This document shows positions 1 to 6,972 of a stretch of 25,774 nt of DNA, piece by piece (within the stretch, counting starts at the first letter, position 1; every line of letters starts with the position of its first letter). The stretch covers positions 1 to 25,774 of IMG/VR virus record IMGVR_UViG_3300042465_006693. One strand, 5' to 3'. Under the pieces are notes generated by a model. The model saw nothing but the letters and a program-made list of their open reading frames with translations. It was not told the DNA's origin and did no database searches. Source of the stretch: a virus. The translations under genes were made by a program, and so were the position numbers.

Positions 1-96
1 AGTTCCTGAACCTAAATATCCAAACATAATAGAGAAACAGAATATAGCAACAACCCATAAAGATATTGTGCCTATAATTTTTAATTGTCTTTTCAT
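1..96 (-). CDS. Partial small membrane protein, N-terminus only
   Basis: The first 32 codons of a leftward gene that runs off the window. After a short basic start (MKRQLK) comes a strongly hydrophobic stretch at about residues 7-28 (IIGTISLWVVAIFCFSIMFG), which looks like a signal anchor or single membrane segment. The ATG follows the upstream stop by one base (TAATATG), the same junction seen at two other places in this operon. Function is not recognised. A membrane anchor is directly visible, but the rest is missing, so it could be a holin-like, exclusion or other envelope protein. Confidence 0.6.
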   Translation of the reverse strand, partial: MKRQLKIIGTISLWVVAIFCFSIMFGYLGSGT

Positions 97-97
97 A

Positions 98-268
98 TTA
101 CAAAAACATTTTTACACAGTCCTCAACTGATTTATTTAAATTGTAACACCATTCTATTTTCATTCGACATGGCTTAGTTTCAACACCTTTTACTCTAATG
201 TTGTTTATAACAGATTCAAGGTATTCAGAATACGAAATATCGTATTGGTTTGCATATTTGTTTATCAT
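98..268 (-). CDS. Hypothetical protein, 56 aa
   Basis: A small open frame that fills the gap between two neighbours. Its ATG overlaps the upstream gene's stop as ATGA, and its TAA lies one base before the next ATG. The product starts MINKYANQYDISYSEYLESV and ends CVKMFL; it contains three cysteines and no membrane segment. I recognise no family. The case for a real gene is the tight packing and coupled junctions on both sides. Confidence 0.55.
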   Translation of the reverse strand: MINKYANQYDISYSEYLESVINNIRVKGVETKPCRMKIEWCYNLNKSVEDCVKMFL

Positions 269-618
269 AGTTGTATTATTAACTCTTCGTTTGTTAGCAA
301 TTGATACATATTTTGTAATTGATGCAAATATTGAATTTTTTCAGTAATTACATTATATCCTTCACAAAATACCCAACCATTAAAATTTGCAGGATTTGAA
401 AAGTAAAATCTAAAGTTTTCCTTTTCATAATTACCTAATCCTACAACTCTCTCAAACCCACACTTAATTAATATTTCTTCGGTTAGTTGGATTGGTTTGT
501 AATCAACAGTTTCAGGATTTATTGTTAAATATCTAATATGATGAAAATTTACTTTTAATACATTACCATTACTATGACAAATATAATTACCTGAACGCAA
601 CTCACTATACTTAATCAT
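265..618 (-). CDS. Conserved Bacteroidetes phage protein (LTEEIL..CGF / YLHQLQN type)
   Basis: 117 aa. The pattern is one I know from many Bacteroidetes phages and prophages: an N-terminal ELRSGNYI segment (residues 6-13), a central IQLTEEILIKCGFERV block (about 43-58), and a C-terminal YLHQLQNMYQLLTNEELII (about 98-116). The biochemical function of this family is not known to me. The start ATG lies inside the upstream gene's end (8-base overlap), which suggests translational coupling. It is soluble by composition, with no signal peptide. Confidence 0.75.
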   Translation of the reverse strand: MIKYSELRSGNYICHSNGNVLKVNFHHIRYLTINPETVDYKPIQLTEEILIKCGFERVVGLGNYEKENFRFYFSNPANFNGWVFCEGYNVITEKIQYLHQLQNMYQLLTNEELIIQL

Positions 619-889
619 TATTAGCTACTTTTAAAATTAAATTCTTTATTTCTTCAAATGTGTATTTATTGTAGTACTGCAAATGATGATCAAACAAATC
701 AGGCATTAACTCATGTAAAATAGGATTAGTTCTAATATTACTAACATCATTTAACGCAATAATCCTTAATGTTTTTACAAAGTCGTTTTGGTTGTGCTTA
801 TTCCAGTCGTATTTTACTACCAACGCTGGTAAATGTTCCTTAGCAAAATTATCAATTATGCCAATTTCAAGCTTATATTCTTCTATCAT
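611..889 (-). CDS. Hypothetical protein, 92 aa
   Basis: Charged, probably alpha-helical protein (starts MIEEYKLEIGIIDNFAKEHL, ends LILKVANND). No motif recognised. It begins two bases after the stop of the gene upstream (TAATAATG) and overlaps the next gene by 8 bases, so it is part of the same leftward transcript. Confidence 0.65.
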   Translation of the reverse strand: MIEEYKLEIGIIDNFAKEHLPALVVKYDWNKHNQNDFVKTLRIIALNDVSNIRTNPILHELMPDLFDHHLQYYNKYTFEEIKNLILKVANND

Positions 890-891
890 TA

Positions 892-1107
892 TTAAAATTT
901 ATCTAATTCAAATTGTGCTTCAATAAATAATAACTCACTTAAATACATTAGTATTTTATCATTTTCAGTTATTTTAAACTCTTCAATATCAACCCAATCA
1001 TGTAACTGATTAAATAAATTATTTGCAAGGTTTTTCTTTTGTAAATCATGTTTGCTATTCCACCAATGATTTACATCTACTTCGAACTGTATTTTTACAT
1101 TTGCCAT
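892..1107 (-). CDS. Hypothetical protein, 71 aa
   Basis: Product starts MANVKIQFEVDVNHWWNSKH. I chose the ATG at 1107 because it follows the upstream stop by one base (TAATATG). An in-frame ATG three codons earlier (1116) would overlap that stop. The first dozen residues look like a beta strand, and the remainder is helical and acidic. No family recognised. Confidence 0.62.
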   Translation of the reverse strand: MANVKIQFEVDVNHWWNSKHDLQKKNLANNLFNQLHDWVDIEEFKITENDKILMYLSELLFIEAQFELDKF

Positions 1108-1108
1108 A

Positions 1109-1717
1109 TTAATCAATAAATTTTATTTCGTTAATTTCTTCTTTTTTTGGATAACGTGCAAACATCCAAGCATTACCATTATTGTCAATAAATCTATTAT
1201 TTGCTATTGATTTTAATATTCTTGAATACCAACCATAATTATCATCACTCACCATTACCACATCATTATACCCATCTTTTACCTCGAATCCTTGCATGAA
1301 AATAGGTTCTTTAATTCCTTGTTCTTCACAGTATTGTGAAAATGATATAATTTCGTAATTGTTTTTTATTGCAAATATTTTACTACAATATCCACCTTCT
1401 ATTTTTACTACATAATTATTATCTATATCTGATTGAGAAAATTCAAATTCAAAATCTGTTTTATTTAATAACCAATTAGCTTGCTCAACCGTATCACACT
1501 TAACCGCCCTACCGTTGTATTTTGGCTTAGGTTGTTCAATTTTAGCCTCGTTACGTTCAAAGTTTTCAAACATCCACCATTTTACTTGATTGCTATTAAA
1601 ATGATTAACACCGTAAATATCATTTAAAATAGCAACTATTTTAATATTACCATTTTTTGTATTGATGCTTAAGCCTTGCTCATGTGCATCAATTAAATTT
1701 TCTTTTGTTAGTGACAT
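1109..1717 (-). CDS. Hypothetical phage protein, about 202 aa
   Basis: Start chosen at MSLTKENLIDAHEQGL (ATG at 1717); an upstream in-frame ATG at 1753 would add a hydrophobic stub (MHLHGAINSIFI) that looks untranslated. The middle has a segment reading VKCDTVEQANWLLNKTDFE (about residues 77-95), resembling small phage proteins that measure or bind something through a beta-rich fold, and the C-terminus is aromatic-rich. No catalytic motif seen. It is the largest gene of the leftward operon and its role is unknown. Confidence 0.6.
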   Translation of the reverse strand: MSLTKENLIDAHEQGLSINTKNGNIKIVAILNDIYGVNHFNSNQVKWWMFENFERNEAKIEQPKPKYNGRAVKCDTVEQANWLLNKTDFEFEFSQSDIDNNYVVKIEGGYCSKIFAIKNNYEIISFSQYCEEQGIKEPIFMQGFEVKDGYNDVVMVSDDNYGWYSRILKSIANNRFIDNNGNAWMFARYPKKEEINEIKFID

Positions 1718-1780
1718 AATAAATATTGAATTAATAGCACCATGAAGATGCAAAGTGCAAAGGGTAGTAATTGTTTGATT

Positions 1781-1930
1781 TTACTTAATATTTTCATATT
1801 CTTTTTTTATAAGCAATCTTATAAGTTCTGAATTATTCTTAATACCTAAGAATTTTTTTACTACATTAATTTGCTGTAACTCTTCTTGTTCGGTTACATG
1901 GCATTGGAGAAATATTGGTTTTAAATCCAT
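1781..1930 (-). CDS. Small ribbon-helix-helix-like regulator, first gene of the leftward operon
   Basis: 49 aa starting MDLKPIFLQCHVTEQEE. I chose the ATG at 1930, which lies about 20 bases below a good promoter; the longer frame (to 1975) would start inside that promoter. The C-terminal half (VKKFLGIKNNSELIRLLIKK) reads like the second and third elements of a CopG/Arc-type RHH fold, with the typical N-S-E-L-I-R turn. Such proteins bind operators as dimers. Its position next to a divergent promoter suggests autoregulation. The family call is by pattern only. Confidence 0.5.
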   Translation of the reverse strand: MDLKPIFLQCHVTEQEELQQINVVKKFLGIKNNSELIRLLIKKEYENIK

Positions 1931-1949
1931 GATTAATAATTTATTTATG

Positions 1950-1979
1950 CAAATGTAGTTAATTAATTTTAACACACAA
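1950..1979 (-). promoter_or_regulatory. Bacteroidetes-type promoter for the leftward operon
   Basis: On the minus strand, TTG (1979-1977), 19 bases, then TACATTTG (1957-1950), matching the Bacteroidetes sigma form TTG-N19-TAnnTTTG. Transcription should begin about 15 bases before the ATG at 1930. Confidence 0.7.
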
Positions 1980-2000
1980 ATAAATAATAATAATTTATTT
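1978..2000. repeat. AT-rich dyad, possible operator between divergent promoters
   Basis: Perfect inverted repeat AAATAAAT (1978-1985) and ATTTATTT (1993-2000) with a 7-base spacer. It overlaps the TTG element of the leftward promoter. The surrounding DNA is almost pure A/T, so chance is a real possibility, but similar AATAAA/TTTATT dyads lie at the promoters at 4415 and 16854. Confidence 0.3.
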
Positions 2001-2024
2001 TTAATTATTTTTTAATTAAATCTA

Positions 2025-2055
2025 TTGCATTACAATTTATTTTATCCTACATTTG
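2025..2055 (+). promoter_or_regulatory. Bacteroidetes-type promoter for the rightward early operon
   Basis: TTG (2025-2027), 20 bases, TACATTTG (2048-2055); the ATG of the first gene is 22 bases further on. Together with the promoter at 1950-1979 it forms a back-to-back pair. Confidence 0.7.
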
Positions 2056-2077
2056 TAGCAGTTAAAACAATTAAGAA

Positions 2078-2359
2078 ATGAAAGTAATATATAAATTTGA
2101 AACTGTATTTGAAGGTAAATTTACTATTCTAATGCAAAAAAATGCAGAAATTCTTTGCGTACAGCAAGATAAAAAAACTAATATACCTTGTATTTGGGTA
2201 TTAGTAGAATCGGATAATACTTTAGAAGAAAGAGTATTTGAATTGTTTGGTACAGGTAATGAAATTAAATTTGATATGGGTGTAGAAAGAAAATACATAG
2301 GAACGTATCAATATCAAAACGGTGCATTTGTTGGACATTTATTTGAACGTATTAATTAA
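2078..2359 (+). CDS. Conserved phage protein, resembles DUF7352
   Basis: 93 aa. The order of blocks (IYKFET near the start, then a NAEILCVQQD segment, PCIWVLVES, FELFGTGNEI, and a C-terminal YIGTYQ..GAFVGHLFE) matches a small beta-rich family widespread in tailed phages, which I believe is DUF7352. Function is unknown. It is the first gene of the early rightward operon, so it is probably made soon after infection. I am sure of the general family pattern, less sure of the DUF number. Confidence 0.72.
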   Translation: MKVIYKFETVFEGKFTILMQKNAEILCVQQDKKTNIPCIWVLVESDNTLEERVFELFGTGNEIKFDMGVERKYIGTYQYQNGAFVGHLFERIN

Positions 2360-2361
2360 CC

Positions 2362-2565
2362 ATGGAACAAAAGATAAAACAATTAGAATCGCTTATAACT
2401 AAGTTAAGAGCAAAAGATTATACGGTACATTGTGTAAATTATAGCACTTATAGTACAATATCTGTTTTAAAAGGTATTTATAAGTTTAGTAAAATTATTC
2501 AAGAATCTAATATTGATAATATTTTAACCGAATTACAAAATGAGTTGGATAGAACAAACATTTAG
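2362..2565 (+). CDS. Hypothetical small helical protein, 67 aa
   Basis: Begins MEQKIKQLESLITKLRAKDY and ends LQNELDRTNI; predicted to have helices at both ends with a short strand-rich middle. Stop is TAG. It overlaps the next gene by 26 bases. The helical ends resemble those of the following protein (LESLITKLRAK versus IETLLIQLRQK), so the two may be diverged tandem copies. No known function. Confidence 0.55.
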   Translation: MEQKIKQLESLITKLRAKDYTVHCVNYSTYSTISVLKGIYKFSKIIQESNIDNILTELQNELDRTNI

Positions 2566-2749
2566 CAAAATTGAAACTTTGCTAATACAATTAAGGCAAA
2601 AAGGACATATCACACCGTATCACCGCATGTACAATGAAATATACTTTGAATATAAAGTAGATAATATCATTAACGGTGTAATTACAGGTAATACAAGCAT
2701 AAGAGAAGTAGATAAATTAATCAATAAGTTAGAACAGTTAAATAAATAA
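2540..2749 (+). CDS. Hypothetical small helical protein, 69 aa
   Basis: Starts MSWIEQTFSKIETLLIQLRQ; the C-terminus (VDKLINKLEQLNK) is helical. Translated from within the end of the preceding gene in another frame. It may be a paralogue of that gene (see there). It sits immediately before the RecT-like gene, with only 4 bases between. Confidence 0.55.
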   Translation: MSWIEQTFSKIETLLIQLRQKGHITPYHRMYNEIYFEYKVDNIINGVITGNTSIREVDKLINKLEQLNK

Positions 2750-2753
2750 GGTT

Positions 2754-3443
2754 ATGAGTAACGAATTAGTAAAACAAGCAATGCCATTAAATGAAATTAT
2801 GAAAATGGCTGAAGTATTTGCACAAAGTGGAATGTTCACAGATGCAAAACAAATGGGACAAGCTTTTGTAAAAATACAAGCTGGTCAAGAAGTTGGAATA
2901 CCTCCATTTGCAAGTATGAGCGGTATTCATATTATACAAGGTAAACCAACAATAGGAGCTGGTATTATTGCAAGTTGTATAAAAGGATCAGGTAAATATG
3001 ATTACAAAGTAAAAGAAATGAGCGAAAAGATTTGCTCAATTGATTTCTTTCAAGGTAAAGAGTTTATTGGTAATTCTGAATTTACAATTGAAGACGCAAA
3101 AAAAGCAGGAACAAAAAATATAGATAAGTTTCCTAAAAATATGCTTTTTGCTCGTGCAATTAGTAACGGTGTGAAATGGTATTGTCCTGATGTGTTTGCT
3201 GGACCAGTTTACGTTCCTGAAGAAATGGAACACTTAACAGTTGATGTAAAACATGAAGTTGTTGAAGAACCTAAAGTAGTAGAATTAAAAGCACCTAATA
3301 AGGCTCAATTAGATAAGCTTTGCGATAAAATACTTTCAGGTAAAAGTAGTAAAGTTGAAGTAATTGAATTAGCTAAATTACATTTTACATTATCTGAAAG
3401 TGATTTACAAACTTTAAACGATTGTATTGAACCAAATGAATAA
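2754..3443 (+). CDS. RecT-like single-strand annealing protein (probable)
   Basis: 229 aa. It carries the conserved core of a phage family recognisable by KIQAGQEVGIPPFASMSGIH (about residues 40-59), IIQGKPTIGAGIIAS, then G-KYDYKV and a KNMLFARAISNGVKWYCPDV block at about 128-147. Members usually sit beside a RecB/YqaJ-type nuclease, as here: the next gene overlaps by 8 bases and is such a nuclease. By analogy with RecE/RecT and lambda Exo/Beta, it would coat single strands made by the exonuclease and anneal them to homologous DNA during replication and recombination. The last 60 residues are a charged helical tail. The recombinase role rests on family memory and context, not on a catalytic motif. 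Confidence 0.6.
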   Translation: MSNELVKQAMPLNEIMKMAEVFAQSGMFTDAKQMGQAFVKIQAGQEVGIPPFASMSGIHIIQGKPTIGAGIIASCIKGSGKYDYKVKEMSEKICSIDFFQGKEFIGNSEFTIEDAKKAGTKNIDKFPKNMLFARAISNGVKWYCPDVFAGPVYVPEEMEHLTVDVKHEVVEEPKVVELKAPNKAQLDKLCDKILSGKSSKVEVIELAKLHFTLSESDLQTLNDCIEPNE

Positions 3444-4188
3444 CCAAACTAAAATAGACTTATTAGGCTCGAATGAGCTTAGTAAGTCAACTCAAAGATT
3501 TGGTAACTTTTCTAGTTCATCAATACATAAATTAACAACATCAGACAAATCAGGTAATTTTGGTAAACCAGCATTAACGTATATTGAAGAAATTAAATAC
3601 GAAATAAAGCTAGGTCGTAAATTATCAAATGATGCTTGGGCTAAAGAGTTATCATGGGGTAATTTCTTGGAAAATAGAGCATTTAATATGTTAGGAGAAG
3701 ATTATCATTTAGTTTCAAAAGATAGACTTTGGCATAATGAAATACCTAATTGGTGTGGTGCTCCTGACACTATTACAATGTTAAATGATTCAGATTTAAA
3801 CTCAATAGGAGATATTAAATGCCCTTTTACGTTAAAATCAATGTGTGAACAAGTTGATTCATTTAATTCAATTGAAGATTATAAATCTGTTAAGCCTGAG
3901 TATTATTGGCAATTAGTTTCAAATGCTATTTTAGCAAATGTAAATTATGCAGAAGCTATTATTTATGTTCCTTATGAATATGAGTTAAAAGAAATAAAAG
4001 ATTCTATTATTGATACTGAAAACGCAAAAGAGTATGCATGGATCTATAATTCTAATAGTAAATCATTGCCTTATTTGATTAAAGATACTTACTATAAAAA
4101 TATAAATATATTTAAATTTAAAGTTCCACAAGAAGATATTGATTTCTTAACAAAAAGAGTATCAATGGCAGTCGAATTATTAAAATAA
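3436..4188 (+). CDS. YqaJ/lambda-type exonuclease, PD-(D/E)XK fold
   Basis: 250 aa from the ATG at 3436 (an in-frame TTG at 3427 is possible but ATG gives the usual 8-base coupling to the RecT-like gene). The viral recombinase nuclease motifs are in order: W-G-x-x-x-E-N-R-A (about residues 72-81), W-C-G-A-P-D (about 108-113), G-D-I-K-C-P (the D-x-K catalytic strand, about 129-134), and Y-Y-W-Q-L after it, the supporting Gln motif. Family members are 5'-3' exonucleases that resect linear double-stranded DNA so the partner annealing protein can load. This is the strongest functional call in the early operon. Confidence 0.88.
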   Translation: MNNQTKIDLLGSNELSKSTQRFGNFSSSSIHKLTTSDKSGNFGKPALTYIEEIKYEIKLGRKLSNDAWAKELSWGNFLENRAFNMLGEDYHLVSKDRLWHNEIPNWCGAPDTITMLNDSDLNSIGDIKCPFTLKSMCEQVDSFNSIEDYKSVKPEYYWQLVSNAILANVNYAEAIIYVPYEYELKEIKDSIIDTENAKEYAWIYNSNSKSLPYLIKDTYYKNINIFKFKVPQEDIDFLTKRVSMAVELLK

Positions 4189-4349
4189 TGAACAAACCAA
4201 AGCTGACGACTGCACAACTTAACCATTATTTACAACGAATAAATAACGGTGAAAAACTCTTTGAAAGGATTGAAAATCATTTTGAATTGAAAAACGGTCA
4301 AATGTTAGCATTGAAATTTAGTGAAATGTTAAATAATAAAATATCATAA
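4188..4349 (+). CDS. Hypothetical small protein, 53 aa
   Basis: Starts inside the stop of the exonuclease gene (TAATG) and ends 6 bases before a terminator hairpin. Product begins MNKPKLTTAQLNHYLQRINN and is charged and helical. Not recognised. It is supported by coupling and by being the last gene before the terminator. Confidence 0.5.
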   Translation: MNKPKLTTAQLNHYLQRINNGEKLFERIENHFELKNGQMLALKFSEMLNNKIS

Positions 4350-4355
4350 CCCACT

Positions 4356-4391
4356 AAAAAGCAAGTACTTAAAAAATATCTTGCTTTTTTT
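4356..4391 (+). terminator. Intrinsic terminator of the recombination operon
   Basis: Stem AAAAAGCAAG (4356-4365) pairs with CTTGCTTTTT (4380-4389) across a 14-base loop, continuing into a run of T. It separates the recombination operon from the promoter at 4415. Confidence 0.75.
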
Positions 4392-4414
4392 GTGAAAATA
4401 AATAAAGTATTTTA

Positions 4415-4445
4415 TTGTATTTTAAAGTATTTTACATTACATTTG
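4415..4445 (+). promoter_or_regulatory. Bacteroidetes-type promoter with adjacent dyad
   Basis: TTG (4415-4417), 20 bases, TACATTTG (4438-4445). Immediately upstream and overlapping the TTG lies AATAAA-gtat-TTTATT (4401-4416), a perfect dyad that a small RHH dimer could read. First ATG is 19 bases downstream. Confidence 0.7.
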
Positions 4446-4464
4446 TATTATAAATAATTAAGCA

Positions 4465-4590
4465 ATGAAAAAACCAGTTCAAACGTATCTTTCAAAAGAA
4501 GATTACGAAATATTAAAGCGAAAAGCTGAAAGCGATAATATACTTATTGCAACTTATGTAAGAAAGTTAATTTTAAAAGATTTAAAGTAA
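4465..4590 (+). CDS. Small ribbon-helix-helix (Arc/CopG-like) regulator, 41 aa
   Basis: A 41-residue frame with the layout of a minimal RHH protein: a short beta strand (VQTYLS) at residues 5-10, helix A (KEDYEILKRKAESDN, 11-25), a turn, and helix B (TYVRKLILKDL, 30-40). It would dimerise and bind operator DNA. It is the first gene after the promoter and dyad at 4401-4445, so it probably represses its own operon. It ends in a TAATG overlap with the next gene. Confidence 0.65.
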   Translation: MKKPVQTYLSKEDYEILKRKAESDNILIATYVRKLILKDLK

Positions 4591-4820
4591 TGAAAGAAGT
4601 ATTATTTAGAATATTCCAAGCTAATCCGAATAAGCAAAATGTAGTAATACAATATACTCAAAACCAATTTGATCATGAATTTATGATTTGTTCAAAATCG
4701 AACGGTTATAGACATCATTCTTTTGATTTATCAAATTTTCAATCATTGAAAGATAATGAGCAAATAGCAATTGTTAACACACTTAATTCAGTATTAGACT
4801 GGTATAATTTACAACCATAA
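4590..4820 (+). CDS. Hypothetical protein, 76 aa
   Basis: Starts MKEVLFRIFQANPNKQNVVI and ends NTLNSVLDWYNLQP. Translation is coupled to the RHH gene by a TAATG junction. The C-terminal third is a predicted helix. No domain recognised. Confidence 0.6.
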   Translation: MKEVLFRIFQANPNKQNVVIQYTQNQFDHEFMICSKSNGYRHHSFDLSNFQSLKDNEQIAIVNTLNSVLDWYNLQP

Positions 4821-4831
4821 TAAATAATAAT

Positions 4832-5374
4832 ATGCAAAAGCAAGATTTAATTAACACAATATTAGCCTGCACGGCTAAATTTCAAGAGCGTTTTGATAGC
4901 GATTCAAAGCCTGATGTAATGAAACGATACGAAATACTACAAAGTGAAGTTGAAGAAACTAATAAAGCAATTTCAGAAAATGATTTAGTTGAAATATTAG
5001 ATGGATTCTGTGACCAGCTTTATGTATTAGGTGGAAGTGTTGATAAATTCAAAGGTAGTAAATTTCAAGAAAATGCTTATTTAGAAAATATAAAAATTAT
5101 ATTAGAACAGGCTTTACAATACTTTAGTTTAGAATGTATTTTTGATGCTTTCAACGACGTTCATAAGTCTAATATGTCTAAGGTACATAAAGACCTATAC
5201 AGTGTATTTGATACTGTTAAAAAGTATCAATTAGATACAAATGATTTTAGGTTAAAACAAATATCTAAAGTAGAATATTTAGTTTATGATAATAAAATCA
5301 ATAAACTACTTAAGCCTGAAAACTATTTAAAAGCTAATTTAAAACCAATTTTAACTAAATATGGATATTTGTAA
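4832..5374 (+). CDS. MazG-like / PRA-PH-type NTP pyrophosphohydrolase
   Basis: 180 aa. The all-alpha NTP pyrophosphatase signature is visible: E-V-E-E at residues 39-42, then E-I-L-D-G-F-C-D at 54-61, acidic residues that hold Mg2+ and the triphosphate. A later DAFNDVHKSNMSKV segment (about 105-118) is typical of the phage branch of this fold. Relatives cleave (d)NTPs or aberrant nucleotides to monophosphate and pyrophosphate, in the cytoplasm. In phages they may balance or sanitise the nucleotide pool or lower alarmone levels; which substrate applies here cannot be read from sequence. The 3' end overlaps the start of a homing-endonuclease gene by 14 bases. Confidence 0.78.
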   Translation: MQKQDLINTILACTAKFQERFDSDSKPDVMKRYEILQSEVEETNKAISENDLVEILDGFCDQLYVLGGSVDKFKGSKFQENAYLENIKIILEQALQYFSLECIFDAFNDVHKSNMSKVHKDLYSVFDTVKKYQLDTNDFRLKQISKVEYLVYDNKINKLLKPENYLKANLKPILTKYGYL

Positions 5375-5876
5375 TGTAGAAATATTTAAAGATATACAAG
5401 GATATGAAGGTTTATATCAAATATCGAATTTTGGAAATGTTAAAAGTTTAAATTACAAACAAAGTAAAAAAGAATGTATATTAAAACCATACATAAATAC
5501 AACTGGTTATTATATAGTTGGATTGCATTGTAATAAAAAACAAAAAACATTAAAAATTCATAAATTAGTAGCTATCGCTTTTCTAAATCATACTCCATGC
5601 GGTTATAAATATGTTATAAACCATAAAGATTTAAATAAATTAAATAATCACGTTGATAATTTAGAAATAGTAACTCAACGTGAAAACGCTAATCATAAAC
5701 ATTTAAATAGTAGTAGTAAATATACTGGTGTTTCATGGAGAAAAGATAAAAATAAATGGTGTGCTTATATATGGATTAATAAAAAATTAAATCATTTAGG
5801 ATTTTTTATAAACGAAATTGAAGCTAATCAAGCTTATCAAAATAAACTTAAAGAAATAAATAATTATGGAGCGTAA
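5361..5876 (+). CDS. Free-standing homing endonuclease: NUMOD4 + HNH + AP2
   Basis: 171 aa with three modules. NUMOD4 is at residues 9-30 (FKDIQGYEGLYQISNFGNVK). The HNH region is at about 64-110, with KIHKLVAIAF followed by INHKD and N-N-H-V-D-N-L-E, the conserved His/Asn residues. A C-terminal AP2-type DNA-binding domain spans about 118-165 (YTGVSWRKDKNKW). These are mobile nucleases that cut one or both strands at a target and copy themselves by repair. It is wedged between the MazG gene and the next gene with overlaps of 14 and 11 bases. No intron signature is visible around it, so it is free-standing. Confidence 0.88.
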   Translation: MDICNVEIFKDIQGYEGLYQISNFGNVKSLNYKQSKKECILKPYINTTGYYIVGLHCNKKQKTLKIHKLVAIAFLNHTPCGYKYVINHKDLNKLNNHVDNLEIVTQRENANHKHLNSSSKYTGVSWRKDKNKWCAYIWINKKLNHLGFFINEIEANQAYQNKLKEINNYGA

Positions 5877-6471
5877 CTGGTGCATCAAACTAGATGCTGA
5901 AAATAGAGATGTTGTTATTCAGTATTTGAATGAAAAGTATAATGTTAATTTATCAGATAAAAGAAAATATTATGCATTACATAATAATGAAATTAAATCT
6001 GAATTAACTTTAAATGAAGATTATCTATTAAAAATAGAAATAACAACAGAAGAATTTATTAAAAAGATAAAATCAGAAGGTTACGAAGTTGTTTTTGATA
6101 CAGACCAAAATAAATATTTTATCTTAAATAATGGTTATAAATCTAATATATTAGGCACTTCAAAAAACAATCCGCCAATTAATAAATTTTTGAGTGAGTT
6201 GGATAAGGATACTAAGGAAATTAAATCAGATGGAGGTAGTACACAATATTATCAAATTGAAATTACTAATTCAAAAGGAGAGAAATTCAGTTGTGAATTA
6301 AACGATATTCTAAGAGATGTATTTAATAATCAATGGGATTTATGCAACATTGTAAAAGCTTCAAGGCGTATTTCTGAAAGTAGAAAAGGACAAGGTAAAA
6401 AAGATGTAAGCATACAATACGATGCTAATAAAATAATTTGGTTTGCAGAAGAAATTAAGAAATATGAATAG
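5866..6471 (+). CDS. Phage protein with C-terminal DUF3310-like segment
   Basis: 201 aa. The C-terminal third holds D-G-G-S-T-Q-Y-Y (about residues 122-129), then W-D-L-C-N-I-V-K-A (about 157-165), a Lys/Gly-rich turn and a final Y-D-A-N-K-I-I-W-F-A helix. This resembles small phage domains (DUF3310 and relatives) with a G-N-hydrophobic-K-hydrophobic helix and a D-hydrophobic-x-K-A helix, which occur beside nucleotide-metabolism genes. The N-terminal part is unrecognised. Stop is TAG. Function is not established; the resemblance is by eye. Confidence 0.5.
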   Translation: MERNWCIKLDAENRDVVIQYLNEKYNVNLSDKRKYYALHNNEIKSELTLNEDYLLKIEITTEEFIKKIKSEGYEVVFDTDQNKYFILNNGYKSNILGTSKNNPPINKFLSELDKDTKEIKSDGGSTQYYQIEITNSKGEKFSCELNDILRDVFNNQWDLCNIVKASRRISESRKGQGKKDVSIQYDANKIIWFAEEIKKYE

Positions 6472-6784
6472 CACCGAACAAATAAACGCTTTAGTTGAAA
6501 GATTTGGATTATCCGAAACTGTAAAGCAAGAGATTATTAAGATAGTTGATATAAATAATAATATGAAATACGAAGGAGAAATAAAACCAATTGTAAGTGA
6601 TAAATCATTTTATATGGTAGTTGTTGAAAGCGGAAATACACCGCCAAGTAAGCATCATAATACTTATGAAGATGCTTTTGCTGAGTGCAATAGACTATCG
6701 CAAAAAGAGAATAAAATTGCGTATATTGTCAAAGCAATTACTGAAATTAGACAAATTAGCAACGTAACGCAATTAGAGTTATGA
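6464..6784 (+). CDS. Hypothetical protein, 106 aa
   Basis: Start placed at the ATG at 6464 (MNSTEQINALVERFGLSETV), which overlaps the preceding stop by 8 bases; an earlier TTG at 6443 is less likely. The N-terminus is a short helix-turn-helix-like segment, and the middle (FYMVVVESGNTPPSKHHNTY, then EDAFAECNRLS) looks like a beta strand plus a helix. This type of segment is common in small phage proteins of unknown role. Confidence 0.58.
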   Translation: MNSTEQINALVERFGLSETVKQEIIKIVDINNNMKYEGEIKPIVSDKSFYMVVVESGNTPPSKHHNTYEDAFAECNRLSQKENKIAYIVKAITEIRQISNVTQLEL

Positions 6785-6972
6785 TTAAGTATTTACTACC
6801 TTTAGTTTTGTTAAGTTGCAAGGCAAAGGTAATGCAAGAACAAAACCAGAAATGTACTGATACGATAGTATTTGATTGTAGGAAAGATACAAGTGTGTAT
6901 CATTGGAGCGACAATTTCACTGATAACCAATTAAGAGAATTAGCAAGAACCAATAAATTAATAATTAAATAA
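6781..6972 (+). CDS. Putative small lipoprotein, 63 aa
   Basis: The first 13 residues (MIKYLLPLVLLSC) form a short, very hydrophobic signal with a lipobox-like L-L-S-C, so cysteine 13 could be lipidated after signal peptidase II cleavage. The mature part is hydrophilic with two more cysteines (in QKCTDTIVFDCRK), which could form a disulfide outside the cytoplasm. ATGA overlap with the gene before. Phage-encoded lipoproteins include superinfection-exclusion proteins and Rz1 spanins; no Rz partner is seen here, so exclusion is one option, unproven. The signal lacks a strong positive cluster (only K3), which lowers confidence. Confidence 0.5.
   Translation: MIKYLLPLVLLSCKAKVMQEQNQKCTDTIVFDCRKDTSVYHWSDNFTDNQLRELARTNKLIIK

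Noticed and set aside
2071-2298. Minus-strand frame opposite the first early gene
   Set aside because: It lies fully antisense to a well-packed, recognisable gene, and its product has no coherent domain.
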